64,000 nt of DNA from the NCBI RefSeq assembly GCF_904846285.1, contig NZ_CAJHAD010000001.1, forward strand, positions 372,001-436,000, read 5' to 3'. The position numbers and the translations under genes are program-made. Under the pieces are notes generated by a model. The model saw only the letters and a list, made by a program, of their open reading frames with translations. It was not told where the DNA came from and did not search any database. Numbering within the stretch: the stretch's first letter is position 1; each line of letters starts with the position of its first letter. Below are positions 9,474-18,111 of the stretch, piece by piece. Origin of the DNA: Psychrobacter immobilis. Its GTDB lineage: Bacteria > Pseudomonadota > Gammaproteobacteria > Pseudomonadales > Moraxellaceae.

Positions 9474-9528
9474 AACGTACGTTACTGTTTGGCTTTTTCA
9501 TAAGCTGTTATAAACAGGAACGTACGTT
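9474..9528. repeat. Long inverted repeat after gcdH
   Basis: AACGTACGTTACTGTTT (9474-9490) and its near-perfect inverse (9512-9528, one mismatch) flank a 21-nt loop. There is no good U-tract, so it may be a Rho-type stop, an mRNA-stabilising hairpin or a binding site. Each arm also contains the palindrome ACGTACGT. Confidence 0.6.
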
Positions 9529-9628
9529 TCTGAGTTTTTGTTAATTATTTTTATCCATCGTTGTTATGCATCATTTATTTAGCAGTGCCTGTTCTTAAAA
9601 GGTATTAAGGTATTGAAGAAAAGACAGT

Positions 9629-9656
9629 AAAAGCTAAAAGCTAAAAGCTAAAAGCT
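9629..9656. repeat. Four tandem copies of a 7-bp repeat
   Basis: AAAAGCT is repeated four times without change in the 294-bp gap between gcdH and the CoA-transferase gene, 67 bp before the latter's start. Apart from this and the inverted repeat at 9474-9528 the gap shows nothing recognisable. Copy number of such a repeat is prone to slippage. Confidence 0.8.
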
Positions 9657-9722
9657 AAATGATACATAGCAATTTTTTATCAAATTTTTATAAAAGAATA
9701 AGTGACATAATAAGGGAAGATT

Positions 9723-10922
9723 ATGACTGATATGGCAAAAGGCGCATTACACGGTATTAAGGTGCTCGATTTATCGAGAGTATTGGCCGGTCCTTCTTGT
9801 ACACAAGTGCTTGCAGATTTGGGCGCTGAAGTCATTAAGGTTGAGCGTCCACATATCGGTGATGAAACGCGTCATTGGGCACCGCCAAAATTCAGCGATG
9901 ACACCTCCGCTTATTACGCCACCATTAACCGCAATAAAAAATCCCTTACTGTCGATATCACTACCCCTGCAGGGCAAACCATTATCAAGCAACTTATCGC
10001 TAGGAGCGATATTGTGGTTGAGAACTTTAAGGTTGGTGGTCTTAAGAAGTACGGCTTAGATTATGACAGTCTGAAACAAGAAAATCCGCGCCTGATTTAT
10101 GCCTCATTGACGGGCTTTGGTCAGACAGGACCAGATGCCAAGCGTCCCGGTTATGACTATATTATTCAGGGTTTATCAGGCTTGATGAGTATTACGGGTC
10201 CGAGTGATGGCGAACCGCATAAGGTTGGCGTGGCAGTGGTCGATTTGTTTGCAGGTTTGCAGCTGACCATTGGTATTCAAGCGGCATTATTAGCGCGTCA
10301 AAATACTGGTCTTGGGCAGCATGTCGATGTGGCATTGCTTGATAGCGCGCTTGCGATGTTAGCTAACGTCGGTATGAATTATTTGGCATCCGACAAAGTC
10401 CCGCCAAGACTGGGTAATCAACATCCCAATATCGTGCCTTATCAAGTATTTGCAGCAGCAGGAGAAGAGCACTTTATTTTAGCTTGTGGTAATGACAGTC
10501 AGTTCGCCAAGCTTTGTAATATGTTGGGCGTTGATTGGCATAGCGACAGCCGTTTTGCGACCAATCCACAACGCGTTGCCAATCGTGAGCTACTTTGTGA
10601 TGAATTGACTAAGCAATTTGCCGAGCAACCTCGTACTTATTGGTTAGAGGTGTTGGATAAAGCGGGTATTCCATGTGGGGCGATTCACAACATCGCTGAG
10701 GCGTTAGCTATGCCACAAGCGCTGGCACGTGAGATGGTGGTTGATTTTGCCGCACAAGGCAGTCCGGTAAGAGCACTTGGTAGTCCGATAAAATTATCCG
10801 CCTCACCGGTCACTTACCGGTCACCGCCACCGCGACTCAGCGAGCATACCGATAGCACGCTTACTGATTTAGGCTATGACAGCGAGATGATAGCCAAGCT
10901 TAAAGCGGATGGGATTGTTTAA
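9723..10922 (+). CDS. CaiB/BaiF (class III) CoA-transferase, likely glutarate CoA-transferase
   Basis: 399 residues, ATG with GGGAAG upstream. Family signatures are GIKVLDLSRVLAGPSCTQ at the N-terminus, EVIKVERPHIGDETR, and GVAVVDLFAGLQ containing the aspartate that forms the acyl anhydride intermediate in class III CoA-transferases. These enzymes move CoA between carboxylic acids. Its position after gcdH suggests that it makes glutaryl-CoA from glutarate with succinyl-CoA or a similar donor, like SUGCT in animals and GcdG in pseudomonads. Family is certain; the substrate is inferred from the neighbour. Confidence 0.88.
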   Translation: MTDMAKGALHGIKVLDLSRVLAGPSCTQVLADLGAEVIKVERPHIGDETRHWAPPKFSDDTSAYYATINRNKKSLTVDITTPAGQTIIKQLIARSDIVVENFKVGGLKKYGLDYDSLKQENPRLIYASLTGFGQTGPDAKRPGYDYIIQGLSGLMSITGPSDGEPHKVGVAVVDLFAGLQLTIGIQAALLARQNTGLGQHVDVALLDSALAMLANVGMNYLASDKVPPRLGNQHPNIVPYQVFAAAGEEHFILACGNDSQFAKLCNMLGVDWHSDSRFATNPQRVANRELLCDELTKQFAEQPRTYWLEVLDKAGIPCGAIHNIAEALAMPQALAREMVVDFAAQGSPVRALGSPIKLSASPVTYRSPPPRLSEHTDSTLTDLGYDSEMIAKLKADGIV

Positions 10923-11052
10923 TTCATAAATATAAGCAGTATGAGACGTATCAGTGTTTGCAATATTAAGTACTGAAAATAAAATCTAGCACATGGAAGT
11001 TCTCGAACAAAACAATGTTAAATAATCAGTGTTAAACAAAGGAATATTAAAC

Positions 11053-12102
11053 ATGAAAATATACAGCCACGAAAACCTAAGCCTACATAGACCGCTGCCT
11101 TATTTTTCTTATGGCAAGATGCACGAGCCGCTTGAGATACCGGGACGCATGGTTGAGTTGCTAAAAGCACCAGTGGCACTCGGCTTAGAAGTAACCATTG
11201 CTACCGATGTCGGAGTCGGACCAATATTAGCGGTTCATGACTTCGGTTATGTGGAGTTTCTCAAACATGGCTATGATGAATGGATGGCGCTCGAGGAAGA
11301 TTTAGGCGCGCAGGTACAGACGGGGATTTTTGTGCCGTATGATAATCCTGGCATTGGTATCATGGCAAAGGCAGCGAAGTATCAGGCAGACTATAGCGCG
11401 CCTATCAGTGAGCATTCTTGGACCTCTATCTATTGGTCTGCACAAACAGCACTAAATGCTGCTGAAGCTTTATTAAATGAAGAGGCATCAAACGCTAAGT
11501 GGACTCAAAATAATATCCAGCTTTGCTTTTCACGCCCTCCTGGTCGCCATTCACGTAAGAGCGCAGCGGGCGGATTTTGCTATCTTAATAATGCCGCCAT
11601 TATCGCTGAGCATCTGCGTTAGAAATACGCAAAAATCGCCATTATAGATACGGATATGCATCATGGACAGGGTATCCAAGAGATATTTTACGAGCGCAAA
11701 GATGTGCTGTATACCTCTGTACATAATGACCCCGTTAACTTTTATCCAGCGGTGACTGGGCATGCGTTTGAAAGGGGCACGGGTGAGGGCGAGGGTTATA
11801 ACGTTAACTTCTCGATGTCGCATGGTACCAATGAAGCGGGATTCTTTGAATATGTTGATAAATCCATCGAGGCGATAACGCTATTTGACCCCGACGTCAT
11901 CGTTCATGTCTTGGGCTTTGATGTCTATAAAGACGATCCAGAAGCCAGATGTGCTGTGAATACAGAAGGTTTTAAAGTATTGGCGCAAAAGTTGACCGCG
12001 TTAAATAAGCCATTGATTGTCTTGGTCGAAGGCAGCTATTACTTAGAAAAGCTCAATGACAATTTGCAAGCATTTTTATCAGGGCTTATCTCTGAAGATT
12101 AA
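11053..12102 (+). pseudogene. Acetylpolyamine amidohydrolase / histone deacetylase family gene with in-frame amber stop
   Basis: Reading from the ATG at 11053 (AAAGGA upstream) gives one continuous frame of 350 codons broken only by TAG at 11620-11622 (codon 190). Similarity to class II HDAC/acetylpolyamine amidohydrolases continues without shift after the stop: IDTDMHHGQG (zinc ligands), GFDVYKDDP, and EGSYY with the active-site tyrosine. CAG to TAG would be the simplest change. The usual PPGHH dyad reads PPGRHS, so the first histidine (codon 165) is arginine; a single CAC to CGC change would explain it. Both lesions suggest decay, although a base-calling error for the stop cannot be excluded. 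The intact enzyme would deacetylate acetylated polyamines, fitting the polyamine/GABA context. Confidence 0.8.
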
Positions 12103-12164
12103 TAATTAGCCTCAGAATAACGGAAATTATTGGAAATAAACAAAGCACTAGCAGCGTTTAGACT

Positions 12165-12929
12165 TTATTTATTAGCAATAAAACCTAAACGCTTTTCAAT
12201 TTGCTCAGCCAACTCAATCAGCACGGCACTAACTTCAGCGTATTTTGCCTCATATTCTGCTTGCAAAAAACTCACTGCCATACCGGCAACTGCAATGCCT
12301 GAAGCATTGCGTATATAAGTACCTAAGCAATACATACCTTCACGCAGTTGCCCATCGTCCAGTGAAATACGGCTGTCTTGAATAGCGGTTAGCTCGTTGG
12401 ATAAATCGGTAAAGTTATCGACACCGTACTGAGTAATTGGCGTAGGGAAACCGCTAGCATAAATGGATTTTATACTGTCCATAGATAAGGTTGAGAGCAT
12501 GGCTTTACCTGTAGCAGAGAATACCGCTGGTACGCGTACACCAGCGCGGAAGGTAAAACCGAGTGGAGCCGGCGCTTCATGACAGGCCAAAAACACCACT
12601 TCACCTAAATCTAGTTTAGATAAAGTGACGGTATGCTGCAAAAGGGTTGGGTACTGGACAATAAGGTCTTTAAATAACTGGATAACGCCTTGTTGCTGCT
12701 CATATTTGCCTGCCCAGTACATCAGGTATGAACCTAAATAAAAGCGGTTGTCAGTATCTTTATAAATGACATGCTTGGTAAGTAAGCTCTGCAAAATATT
12801 ATGGGTTGAGCTACGAGGCAAGTCGAGCTCTTTGGCAATATGAGCCGCTGTTAAAGGCTGTGCACTATCGGTAATCAAATCTAAAATCTGAAAGGTTTTG
12901 TCCAAGGCAGGAACGGCAGTGGTGCTCAT
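12165..12929 (-). CDS. IclR family transcriptional regulator
   Basis: 254 residues. The helix-turn-helix lies near residues 20-55 (LTAAHIAKELDLPRSS) and the IclR ligand domain follows. It is divergent from the gabD-like gene. The intergenic region holds a strong sigma-70-like promoter for gabD with a 17-bp palindrome at 13045-13061, right at the predicted transcription start. This suggests repression of the aminotransferase/dehydrogenase genes by this protein. It is only distantly similar to the first IclR protein of the window, so the two are probably not recent duplicates. Confidence 0.9.
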   Translation of the reverse strand: MSTTAVPALDKTFQILDLITDSAQPLTAAHIAKELDLPRSSTHNILQSLLTKHVIYKDTDNRFYLGSYLMYWAGKYEQQQGVIQLFKDLIVQYPTLLQHTVTLSKLDLGEVVFLACHEAPAPLGFTFRAGVRVPAVFSATGKAMLSTLSMDSIKSIYASGFPTPITQYGVDNFTDLSNELTAIQDSRISLDDGQLREGMYCLGTYIRNASGIAVAGMAVSFLQAEYEAKYAEVSAVLIELAEQIEKRLGFIANK

Positions 12930-13007
12930 AAGGAACCTATAAAAGTCGGTGAAATTAAAAAGGTATCAAAATTAAGCGATAAATTAGCACAAAGTTGATA
13001 ATAGGGG

Positions 13008-13037
13008 TTGCAAATATACATCCATCGTTCTTATAAT
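13008..13037 (+). promoter_or_regulatory. Sigma-70-like promoter of the gabD-like gene
   Basis: TTGCAA (13008-13013) and a perfect TATAAT (13032-13037) are 18 bp apart. Transcription would start near 13044, giving a leader of about 140 nt before the ATG at 13182. Confidence 0.65.
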
Positions 13038-13044
13038 GATGTCT

Positions 13045-13061
13045 CATATATAGAATATATG
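13045..13061. promoter_or_regulatory. Candidate operator overlapping the gabD start site
   Basis: CATATATAGAATATATG is a perfect palindrome with 7-bp arms and a 3-bp centre, immediately after the -10 box. A second, imperfect palindrome (TTCAGTATATTGAA, 13062-13075) abuts it. The position is typical for a repressor; the divergent IclR protein is the obvious candidate. Confidence 0.55.
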
Positions 13062-13181
13062 TTCAGTATATTGAACAATTAACAAGTTATCAATAACTAT
13101 TTGATCCATTACCTTTTATTCATTTATCGCTATAAACCTAAAACTTCTATTTGCACAACAACATTGACAAGGAGTGTCAAC

Positions 13182-14654
13182 ATGTCACAACTGCCACATA
13201 CGTTACCGCTAGCAAACCCAGAATTACTAAAACAGCAGTGCTTCATCAAAGATGGCTGGCATGTCGCTAGTGACGAGTCGACGCTTGAGGTCAGCAATCC
13301 TTTTAGCGGTGAACTTATCGGTACCGTGCCAAGTTTAACAACTGATGATATCAATGATGCGGTTGCTGCTTCCCATGAAGCGCAAATCACTTGGGCAGCA
13401 AAAACGCCAAAAGAACGTGCTGAACTGCTACAAAAGTGGGCAGACCTTATTGATGCCAATAAAGAAGATTTGGCTATCATCATGACCGCCGAGCAAGGCA
13501 AACCTTTAACCGAATCACGTGGTGAAGTTGGTTATGCCAATAGCTTTATCCGCTGGTTTGCCGAAGAAGGCAAGCGCATCTACGGTGATGTTATTCCTGC
13601 CAACCAATCACAGCTGCGTCATGTTATCTTAAAACAGCCTGTTGGTGTCTGCGCGGCGATTACGCCTTGGAATTTTCCAGCAGCGATGATTACCCGTAAA
13701 GCTGCTCCTGCATTAGCGGCAGGCTGTACCATGATTATCAAACCTGCGACTGAAACGCCGTTTTCTGCATTGGCACTTGTTGCATTGGCTGAGCAAGCCG
13801 GTATTCCAGCAGGTGTTATCCAAGTAGTGACGGGTAAGTCCTCAACCATCGGCGATATCCTAACGGGCGACGCGCGCATTCATAAGCTGTCATTCACAGG
13901 CTCTACCGAAGTCGGTCGTACCTTGATGGCGCAGTGCGCTCCAACCATCAAAAAACTGTCATTAGAGCTTGGCGGCAATGCGCCATTTATCGTCTTTGAT
14001 GATGCTGATCTAGAAAAAGCTGCTGAAGGTTTGATTGCCTCTAAATATCGTAACGCCGGTCAAACCTGTGTCTGTGCCAATCGTGTCTATGTACAAGACA
14101 GTATTAAAGACAAGTTCCTAGATATATTCGTGCAAAAAGTCGCTGAGCTAACGGTCGGTAATGGTATGGACGAAGGTGTGGATATTGGTCCGTTAATTAA
14201 TAAAAAAGCGTTAGAGAAAGTTCAAGCCTTGCTAAAAGATGCCTTAGATAAAGGTGCAACGCTTATCACTGGTGGCAGCACCAACGGCGCCTCAGAGCTG
14301 ACCTATAATCCAACCATCATCAGTGATATCACTAGTGATATGGATATCGCTTCTGAGGAAATCTTTGGTCCTATCGCTACCATCTTTACTTTTAAAGATG
14401 AGGCAGACGTTATTCGTCAGGCTAACGATACGATTTATGGCTTGGCTGCTTACTTCTATAGCGGCAGTTATGCGCGCTCATGGCGTATGACCGAAGGGCT
14501 TGAGTACGGCATCATCGGCCATAATACCGGTTTGATTTCTACTGAAGTTGCGCCATTTGGCGGCGTTAAGCAATCTGGCTTTGGTCGTGAAGGCTCAAAA
14601 TATGGCATCGAAGAATATGTCGTGACCAAGTACTGGTGCTCTGATGTCAGCTAA
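13182..14654 (+). CDS. gabD: NAD(P)-dependent succinate-/glutarate-semialdehyde dehydrogenase
   Basis: 490 residues from the ATG at 13182, which has AAGGAG nine bases ahead; the longer frame from 13101 is less likely. An aldehyde dehydrogenase with the NAD-binding stretch ITPWNFPAAMITRKAAPALAAG cut here to its core PWNFPA, the catalytic glutamate in LELGGNAPF and the catalytic cysteine in GQTCVCANR. The subfamily is GabD/DavD, which oxidises succinate semialdehyde (from GABA) or glutarate semialdehyde (from 5-aminovalerate). The aminotransferase gene follows 176 bp downstream. Given gcdH and a CoA-transferase nearby, a DavD role is possible and cannot be separated from GabD by sequence alone. 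Confidence 0.9.
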   Translation: MSQLPHTLPLANPELLKQQCFIKDGWHVASDESTLEVSNPFSGELIGTVPSLTTDDINDAVAASHEAQITWAAKTPKERAELLQKWADLIDANKEDLAIIMTAEQGKPLTESRGEVGYANSFIRWFAEEGKRIYGDVIPANQSQLRHVILKQPVGVCAAITPWNFPAAMITRKAAPALAAGCTMIIKPATETPFSALALVALAEQAGIPAGVIQVVTGKSSTIGDILTGDARIHKLSFTGSTEVGRTLMAQCAPTIKKLSLELGGNAPFIVFDDADLEKAAEGLIASKYRNAGQTCVCANRVYVQDSIKDKFLDIFVQKVAELTVGNGMDEGVDIGPLINKKALEKVQALLKDALDKGATLITGGSTNGASELTYNPTIISDITSDMDIASEEIFGPIATIFTFKDEADVIRQANDTIYGLAAYFYSGSYARSWRMTEGLEYGIIGHNTGLISTEVAPFGGVKQSGFGREGSKYGIEEYVVTKYWCSDVS

Positions 14655-14717
14655 GATCTAATTCATATTTTAAATTTTTATATAGATAGCATTTTTAATA
14701 GTCACACGGCATGAAAC

Positions 14718-14753
14718 GGGATTCATAGTACTGAAGTACACAATATGAATCCC
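14718..14753. repeat. Hairpin between the gabD- and gabT-like genes
   Basis: GGGATTCATA and TATGAATCCC form a perfect 10-bp stem, with an inner GTACT-GA-AGTAC hairpin in the loop. No U-tract follows, so it is more likely an mRNA-processing or stability element, or a REP-like sequence, than a full terminator. Confidence 0.6.
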
Positions 14754-14830
14754 AGATAACACTAGACCTTACCCTATAAGCTGCCATAACTTCACTGGCA
14801 TCTACGTAAAATAAAGAAAAGGATATTCTT

Positions 14831-16090
14831 ATGACCACCAATCAATCATTACTTGCACGCCGCAAAGCCGTCCTACCAACAGGTCTAGGCGTAGCGTTCC
14901 CTATCTTTGCAGAAAAAGCCAAAAACTCAGAAGTGTGGGATATTGAAGGCAATCGTTATATCGATTTCGTCGGTGGTATCTCAGTACTAAATACTGGTCA
15001 CAGCCATCCAAAAATCACTCAGCGTGTACATGAGCAGCTAGACAAGTTTACCCATACTGCCGCGCAAATGATTAACTATGAATGCTATGTTGAGCTTGCT
15101 GAAAAGCTTTGCCAAAAAGCCCCTATCAGCGGTGATACCAAAGCCTTCTTTTTGACCACTGGTGCAGAAGCAGTTGAAAACTGTATCAAAATTGCTCGTG
15201 CAAAAACCCGTCGTCCAGGCGTGATTTCTTTCGTCGGTGGTTGGCATGGTCGCACGCTTATGTGCATGAGCCTGACGGGTAAAGTATTGCCTTACAAAAA
15301 GAACTTTGGTCCGATGCCAGGTCCTGTATTCCATGCGCTATTCCCAGCTGAAGAGCTAAATGTCACTGAAGCACAAGCATTGCATAGCCTTGAGATGATT
15401 TTCCAAGCGGATATCGACCCAAGCGAAGTGGCGGCGATGATTATCGAGCCAGTACAAGGCGAGGGCGGTTTCCATCAAGTTACCCCTTCATTTGCTAAGT
15501 CTCTACGCGATATCTGTGATGAGCATGGCATTGTACTGATTTTTGATGAAGTACAGTGTGGTTTTGCCCGTACGGGTACGTTGTTTGCGTCTGAGCAATT
15601 GGGTGTTGAGCCGGATCTAATGACCAGTGCCAAGAGTTTGGCGGGTGGTTATCCTATCTCTGCCGTGATCGGTCGCGCGGATATTATGGATGCGCCGCAA
15701 GTCGGTGGGTTGGGTGGTACTTATGCTGGTAACCCACTGGCTTGTGTGGCAGCTTTAGCCGTCATGGAAGTTATCGAAGAAGAAAACCTACTTGAGCGCA
15801 GTATTGAGATTGGCGACAAAATTGAAGCTTTCTTAAAGGATTTAAACTTAAGCAGCATCGGTCATATTCGACATAAAGGCGCCATGCTAGCGTTTGAGCT
15901 AATCGATAGCGAAGGCAAGCCGGATGTTGAAGCAACAGCTAATTTAAAAGCCAAAGCCTTTGAACAAGGATTGCTGCTTGCGTCTTGCGGTATGTATGGT
16001 AACGCTATTCGTGTGATGGTGCCTTTAACGGTCGAAGATGAAGTGCTACAAGAAGGCTTAGATATCATCAAAGGTATTTTGACCGCTTAA
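14831..16090 (+). CDS. gabT: 4-aminobutyrate / 5-aminovalerate aminotransferase
   Basis: 419 residues. A class III PLP-dependent aminotransferase that moves the amino group of GABA (or 5-aminovalerate) to 2-oxoglutarate. Seen: FLTTGAEAVENCIKIARAKT for PLP phosphate binding, IIEPVQGEGGF, LIFDEVQCGFARTG with the PLP-ring aspartate, and the Schiff-base lysine in SAKSLAGGYP followed by GGLGGTYAGNPLAC. This spacing and wording is typical of GabT/DavT. AAAAGGA precedes the ATG. It is probably co-expressed with the dehydrogenase upstream and feeds it the semialdehyde. Confidence 0.92.
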   Translation: MTTNQSLLARRKAVLPTGLGVAFPIFAEKAKNSEVWDIEGNRYIDFVGGISVLNTGHSHPKITQRVHEQLDKFTHTAAQMINYECYVELAEKLCQKAPISGDTKAFFLTTGAEAVENCIKIARAKTRRPGVISFVGGWHGRTLMCMSLTGKVLPYKKNFGPMPGPVFHALFPAEELNVTEAQALHSLEMIFQADIDPSEVAAMIIEPVQGEGGFHQVTPSFAKSLRDICDEHGIVLIFDEVQCGFARTGTLFASEQLGVEPDLMTSAKSLAGGYPISAVIGRADIMDAPQVGGLGGTYAGNPLACVAALAVMEVIEEENLLERSIEIGDKIEAFLKDLNLSSIGHIRHKGAMLAFELIDSEGKPDVEATANLKAKAFEQGLLLASCGMYGNAIRVMVPLTVEDEVLQEGLDIIKGILTA

Positions 16091-16164
16091 AAGCATGACG
16101 ATTTAAGATAATAAATGTTTGAGGTTAGGATTTTTAAGTCCTGCTTTGAGTGGTGGTTTTACAG

Positions 16165-16189
16165 CGGCGCCTTGCAAATCAAGACGCCG
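16165..16189. repeat. Hairpin after the gabT-like gene
   Basis: CGGCG-C-CTTG pairs with CAAG-A-CGCCG over a 5-nt loop in the 264-bp gap before the permease gene. The following TTGTTGTCTC is a poor U-tract. It may reduce read-through into the permease gene. Confidence 0.4.
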
Positions 16190-16354
16190 TTGTTGTCTCT
16201 GCTATCGAGATATAAAAATACAATCAAGCTTCTCTACCGAGAAGTATGGAAAGATAAAAATGAGGGCCAATGCCCTGTTAAATACAAAATAGTGTCACTC
16301 TAAGTGTAATAAGCAAGAGGGTCACAAGGATGAAACACGGACAAGGAGTAAGTT

Positions 16355-17794
16355 ATGTCTGAATTAAAAAAATCGTTAGGGACGCTGGATGTTATCGCCT
16401 TAGCATTTGGTGCGATGGTAGGTTGGGGCTGGGTCGTCTTAGCTGGGGGCTGGATTTTATCCGCTGGTACGTGGGGCGCGATGCTCGCGTTCTTCATAGG
16501 CGGACTGGCAGTGATACTGATTGGGGTGACTTATGCAGAGCTTGCGGCATCGATGCCAGTCACTGGTGGTGAGCATACTTATACGCATCGCGCATTAGGG
16601 GTCAATGTCTCCTTTATCTGCTCATGGAGTATTCTATTTGGTTACTTTTCAGTGGTTGCATTTGAGGCAGTTGCCTTGCCGACAGTCGTAGAATATTTTA
16701 TCCCTAATTATAACCAAGGCTATCTCTGGACCATCGCTGGCTGGGATGTCTATGCTACTTGGGTCGGGGTTGGTATGCTAGGCTCCGTCATTGTGACTTG
16801 GCTCAATATCCGCGGTATGGAGGTCAGTGCATGGTTCCAAAAGACCGCGGTATTGGGTATTTTATTTGTTGGGACGTTACTGTTTGTCGGTGCGGTACTG
16901 TTTAATCCTGAAGGCTCAAACTCAGTACAAGCGCCAGCATTTATCGGCGGTATCGGCGGTATAATGGCGGTTATTGTCATGGTGCCCTTTATGTTTGTCG
17001 GCTTTGACGTTATCCCGCAGGCAGCAGAAGAGATTGATTTAACGCGCCCCAATATCGGCAAGTTTTTGATTATCTCGATTATCGTTGCGGTGATGTGGTA
17101 TGTGGGTATCGCTTGGAGTGTGGGTACGACATTGCCACTGGTACAAGCAGAGAGCTCAACTCTCGCCACTGCTGATGCCATGACCAATGCGTGGCAAGGC
17201 AAATGGGCAGGTATTTTATTAGTCATTGGCGGTGTGCTTGGTATTTTATCCAGCTGGAACGCCTTTTTAATCGGTGGTAGTCGTCTGCTGTATGCGATGT
17301 CCAGAGCGCATATGTTGCCAGCCTTTTTAGGTAAATTGCACCCAAAATATAAAACACCATCAAATGCTATTTTATTAATCGGTGGTTTGGCAACGCTTGC
17401 GCCATTATTTGGCCGCAAAATGTTGGTTTGGATTGTCGATGCCGGTGGTTTTGGTATCGTTATCGCTTACACCTGTGTTGCTATCTCATTCTTAGTACTG
17501 CGCTACCGTGAGCCTGATATGGTTCGTCCGTTCAGAATACCAGCAGGTAAACTGGTCGGTATGGTGACGATTGTGCTAAGTTTTGGTTTATTGATGCTAT
17601 ATATGCCAGGTATGCCATCTGCATTGACCGCTGTTGAATGGTGGATTTTCTTTGGTTGGACTGTCTTAGGTATCGTGTTATATAGCTATGCAAGAATAAA
17701 ATATCCTGGTATTAGTGAAGCGATTATGGCAGAAGAGCTACGCGAATTAAAAATTGTCAATCAGCTATGGTTAAAGGACAATCCGCCTAAATAA
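16355..17794 (+). CDS. APC family amino acid permease
   Basis: 479 residues with about 12 hydrophobic segments across the full length and AAGGAG before the ATG. The N-terminal LGTLDVIALAFGAMVGWGWV and the later PQAAEEIDLTRPN and SRLLYAMSRAHMLPAFL are characteristic of the amino acid-polyamine-organocation superfamily. It would import an amino acid or amine by a cation- or substrate-coupled mechanism. Its position behind the aminotransferase and dehydrogenase suggests GABA, 5-aminovalerate or a polyamine as substrate, but the sequence does not decide this. A strong terminator at 17815-17847 ends the unit. Confidence 0.88.
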   Translation: MSELKKSLGTLDVIALAFGAMVGWGWVVLAGGWILSAGTWGAMLAFFIGGLAVILIGVTYAELAASMPVTGGEHTYTHRALGVNVSFICSWSILFGYFSVVAFEAVALPTVVEYFIPNYNQGYLWTIAGWDVYATWVGVGMLGSVIVTWLNIRGMEVSAWFQKTAVLGILFVGTLLFVGAVLFNPEGSNSVQAPAFIGGIGGIMAVIVMVPFMFVGFDVIPQAAEEIDLTRPNIGKFLIISIIVAVMWYVGIAWSVGTTLPLVQAESSTLATADAMTNAWQGKWAGILLVIGGVLGILSSWNAFLIGGSRLLYAMSRAHMLPAFLGKLHPKYKTPSNAILLIGGLATLAPLFGRKMLVWIVDAGGFGIVIAYTCVAISFLVLRYREPDMVRPFRIPAGKLVGMVTIVLSFGLLMLYMPGMPSALTAVEWWIFFGWTVLGIVLYSYARIKYPGISEAIMAEELRELKIVNQLWLKDNPPK

Positions 17795-17814
17795 AAGAAA
17801 AGTATTACCGTTAA

Positions 17815-17847
17815 AACAAGCCTAGCGTTAAATGTTAGGCTTGTTTT
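17815..17847 (+). terminator. Intrinsic terminator of the permease gene
   Basis: AACAAGCCTA (17815-17824) pairs with TAGGCTTGTT (17836-17845) over an 11-nt loop, followed by TT. The stem is perfect and lies 20 bp after the stop codon. Confidence 0.85.
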
Positions 17848-17932
17848 GTGCATTAATAGAATCTATTTAATGATTCGCAAATTCACTAAAAATATATTCA
17901 GCTTGAAATAAAATAAGTACAAATATTCTAAC

Positions 17933-18010
17933 GCGCTACTGGTATAAATTTTCCTTGCTTGCTGTGCGCTTTGCACGCCAGAGGCTTCGTAAAGTTTATA
18001 CTAGTAGCAC
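17933..18010. repeat. Dispersed palindromic element, copy 1
   Basis: The ends GCGCTACTGGTATAAA and TTTATACTAGTAGCAC are inverted repeats of one another. Inside lies TTTTCCTTGCTTGCTGT, shared exactly with the copy at 29336-29405 and nearly with 60657-60733. It occupies most of the 317-bp gap between the convergent permease and glycosyltransferase genes. Confidence 0.8.
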
Positions 18011-18111
18011 TGCGTTTATTTTATAGTGGATTTACTATGATTGGCCAGATTAGTATCTTACAAACGCTCATTATCCAATATGTCACTTTTCAAAGAATCT
18101 TTATCTAAAGA

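Noticed and set aside
16115-16303. 62-codon open frame between the aminotransferase and permease genes
   Set aside because: No ribosome site, no recognisable sequence, and it contains the hairpin at 16165-16189; most likely chance.
16750-17418. 222-codon open frame on the minus strand
   Set aside because: Fully antisense within the APC permease gene; its proline/isoleucine-rich composition is the mirror of a hydrophobic protein gene.
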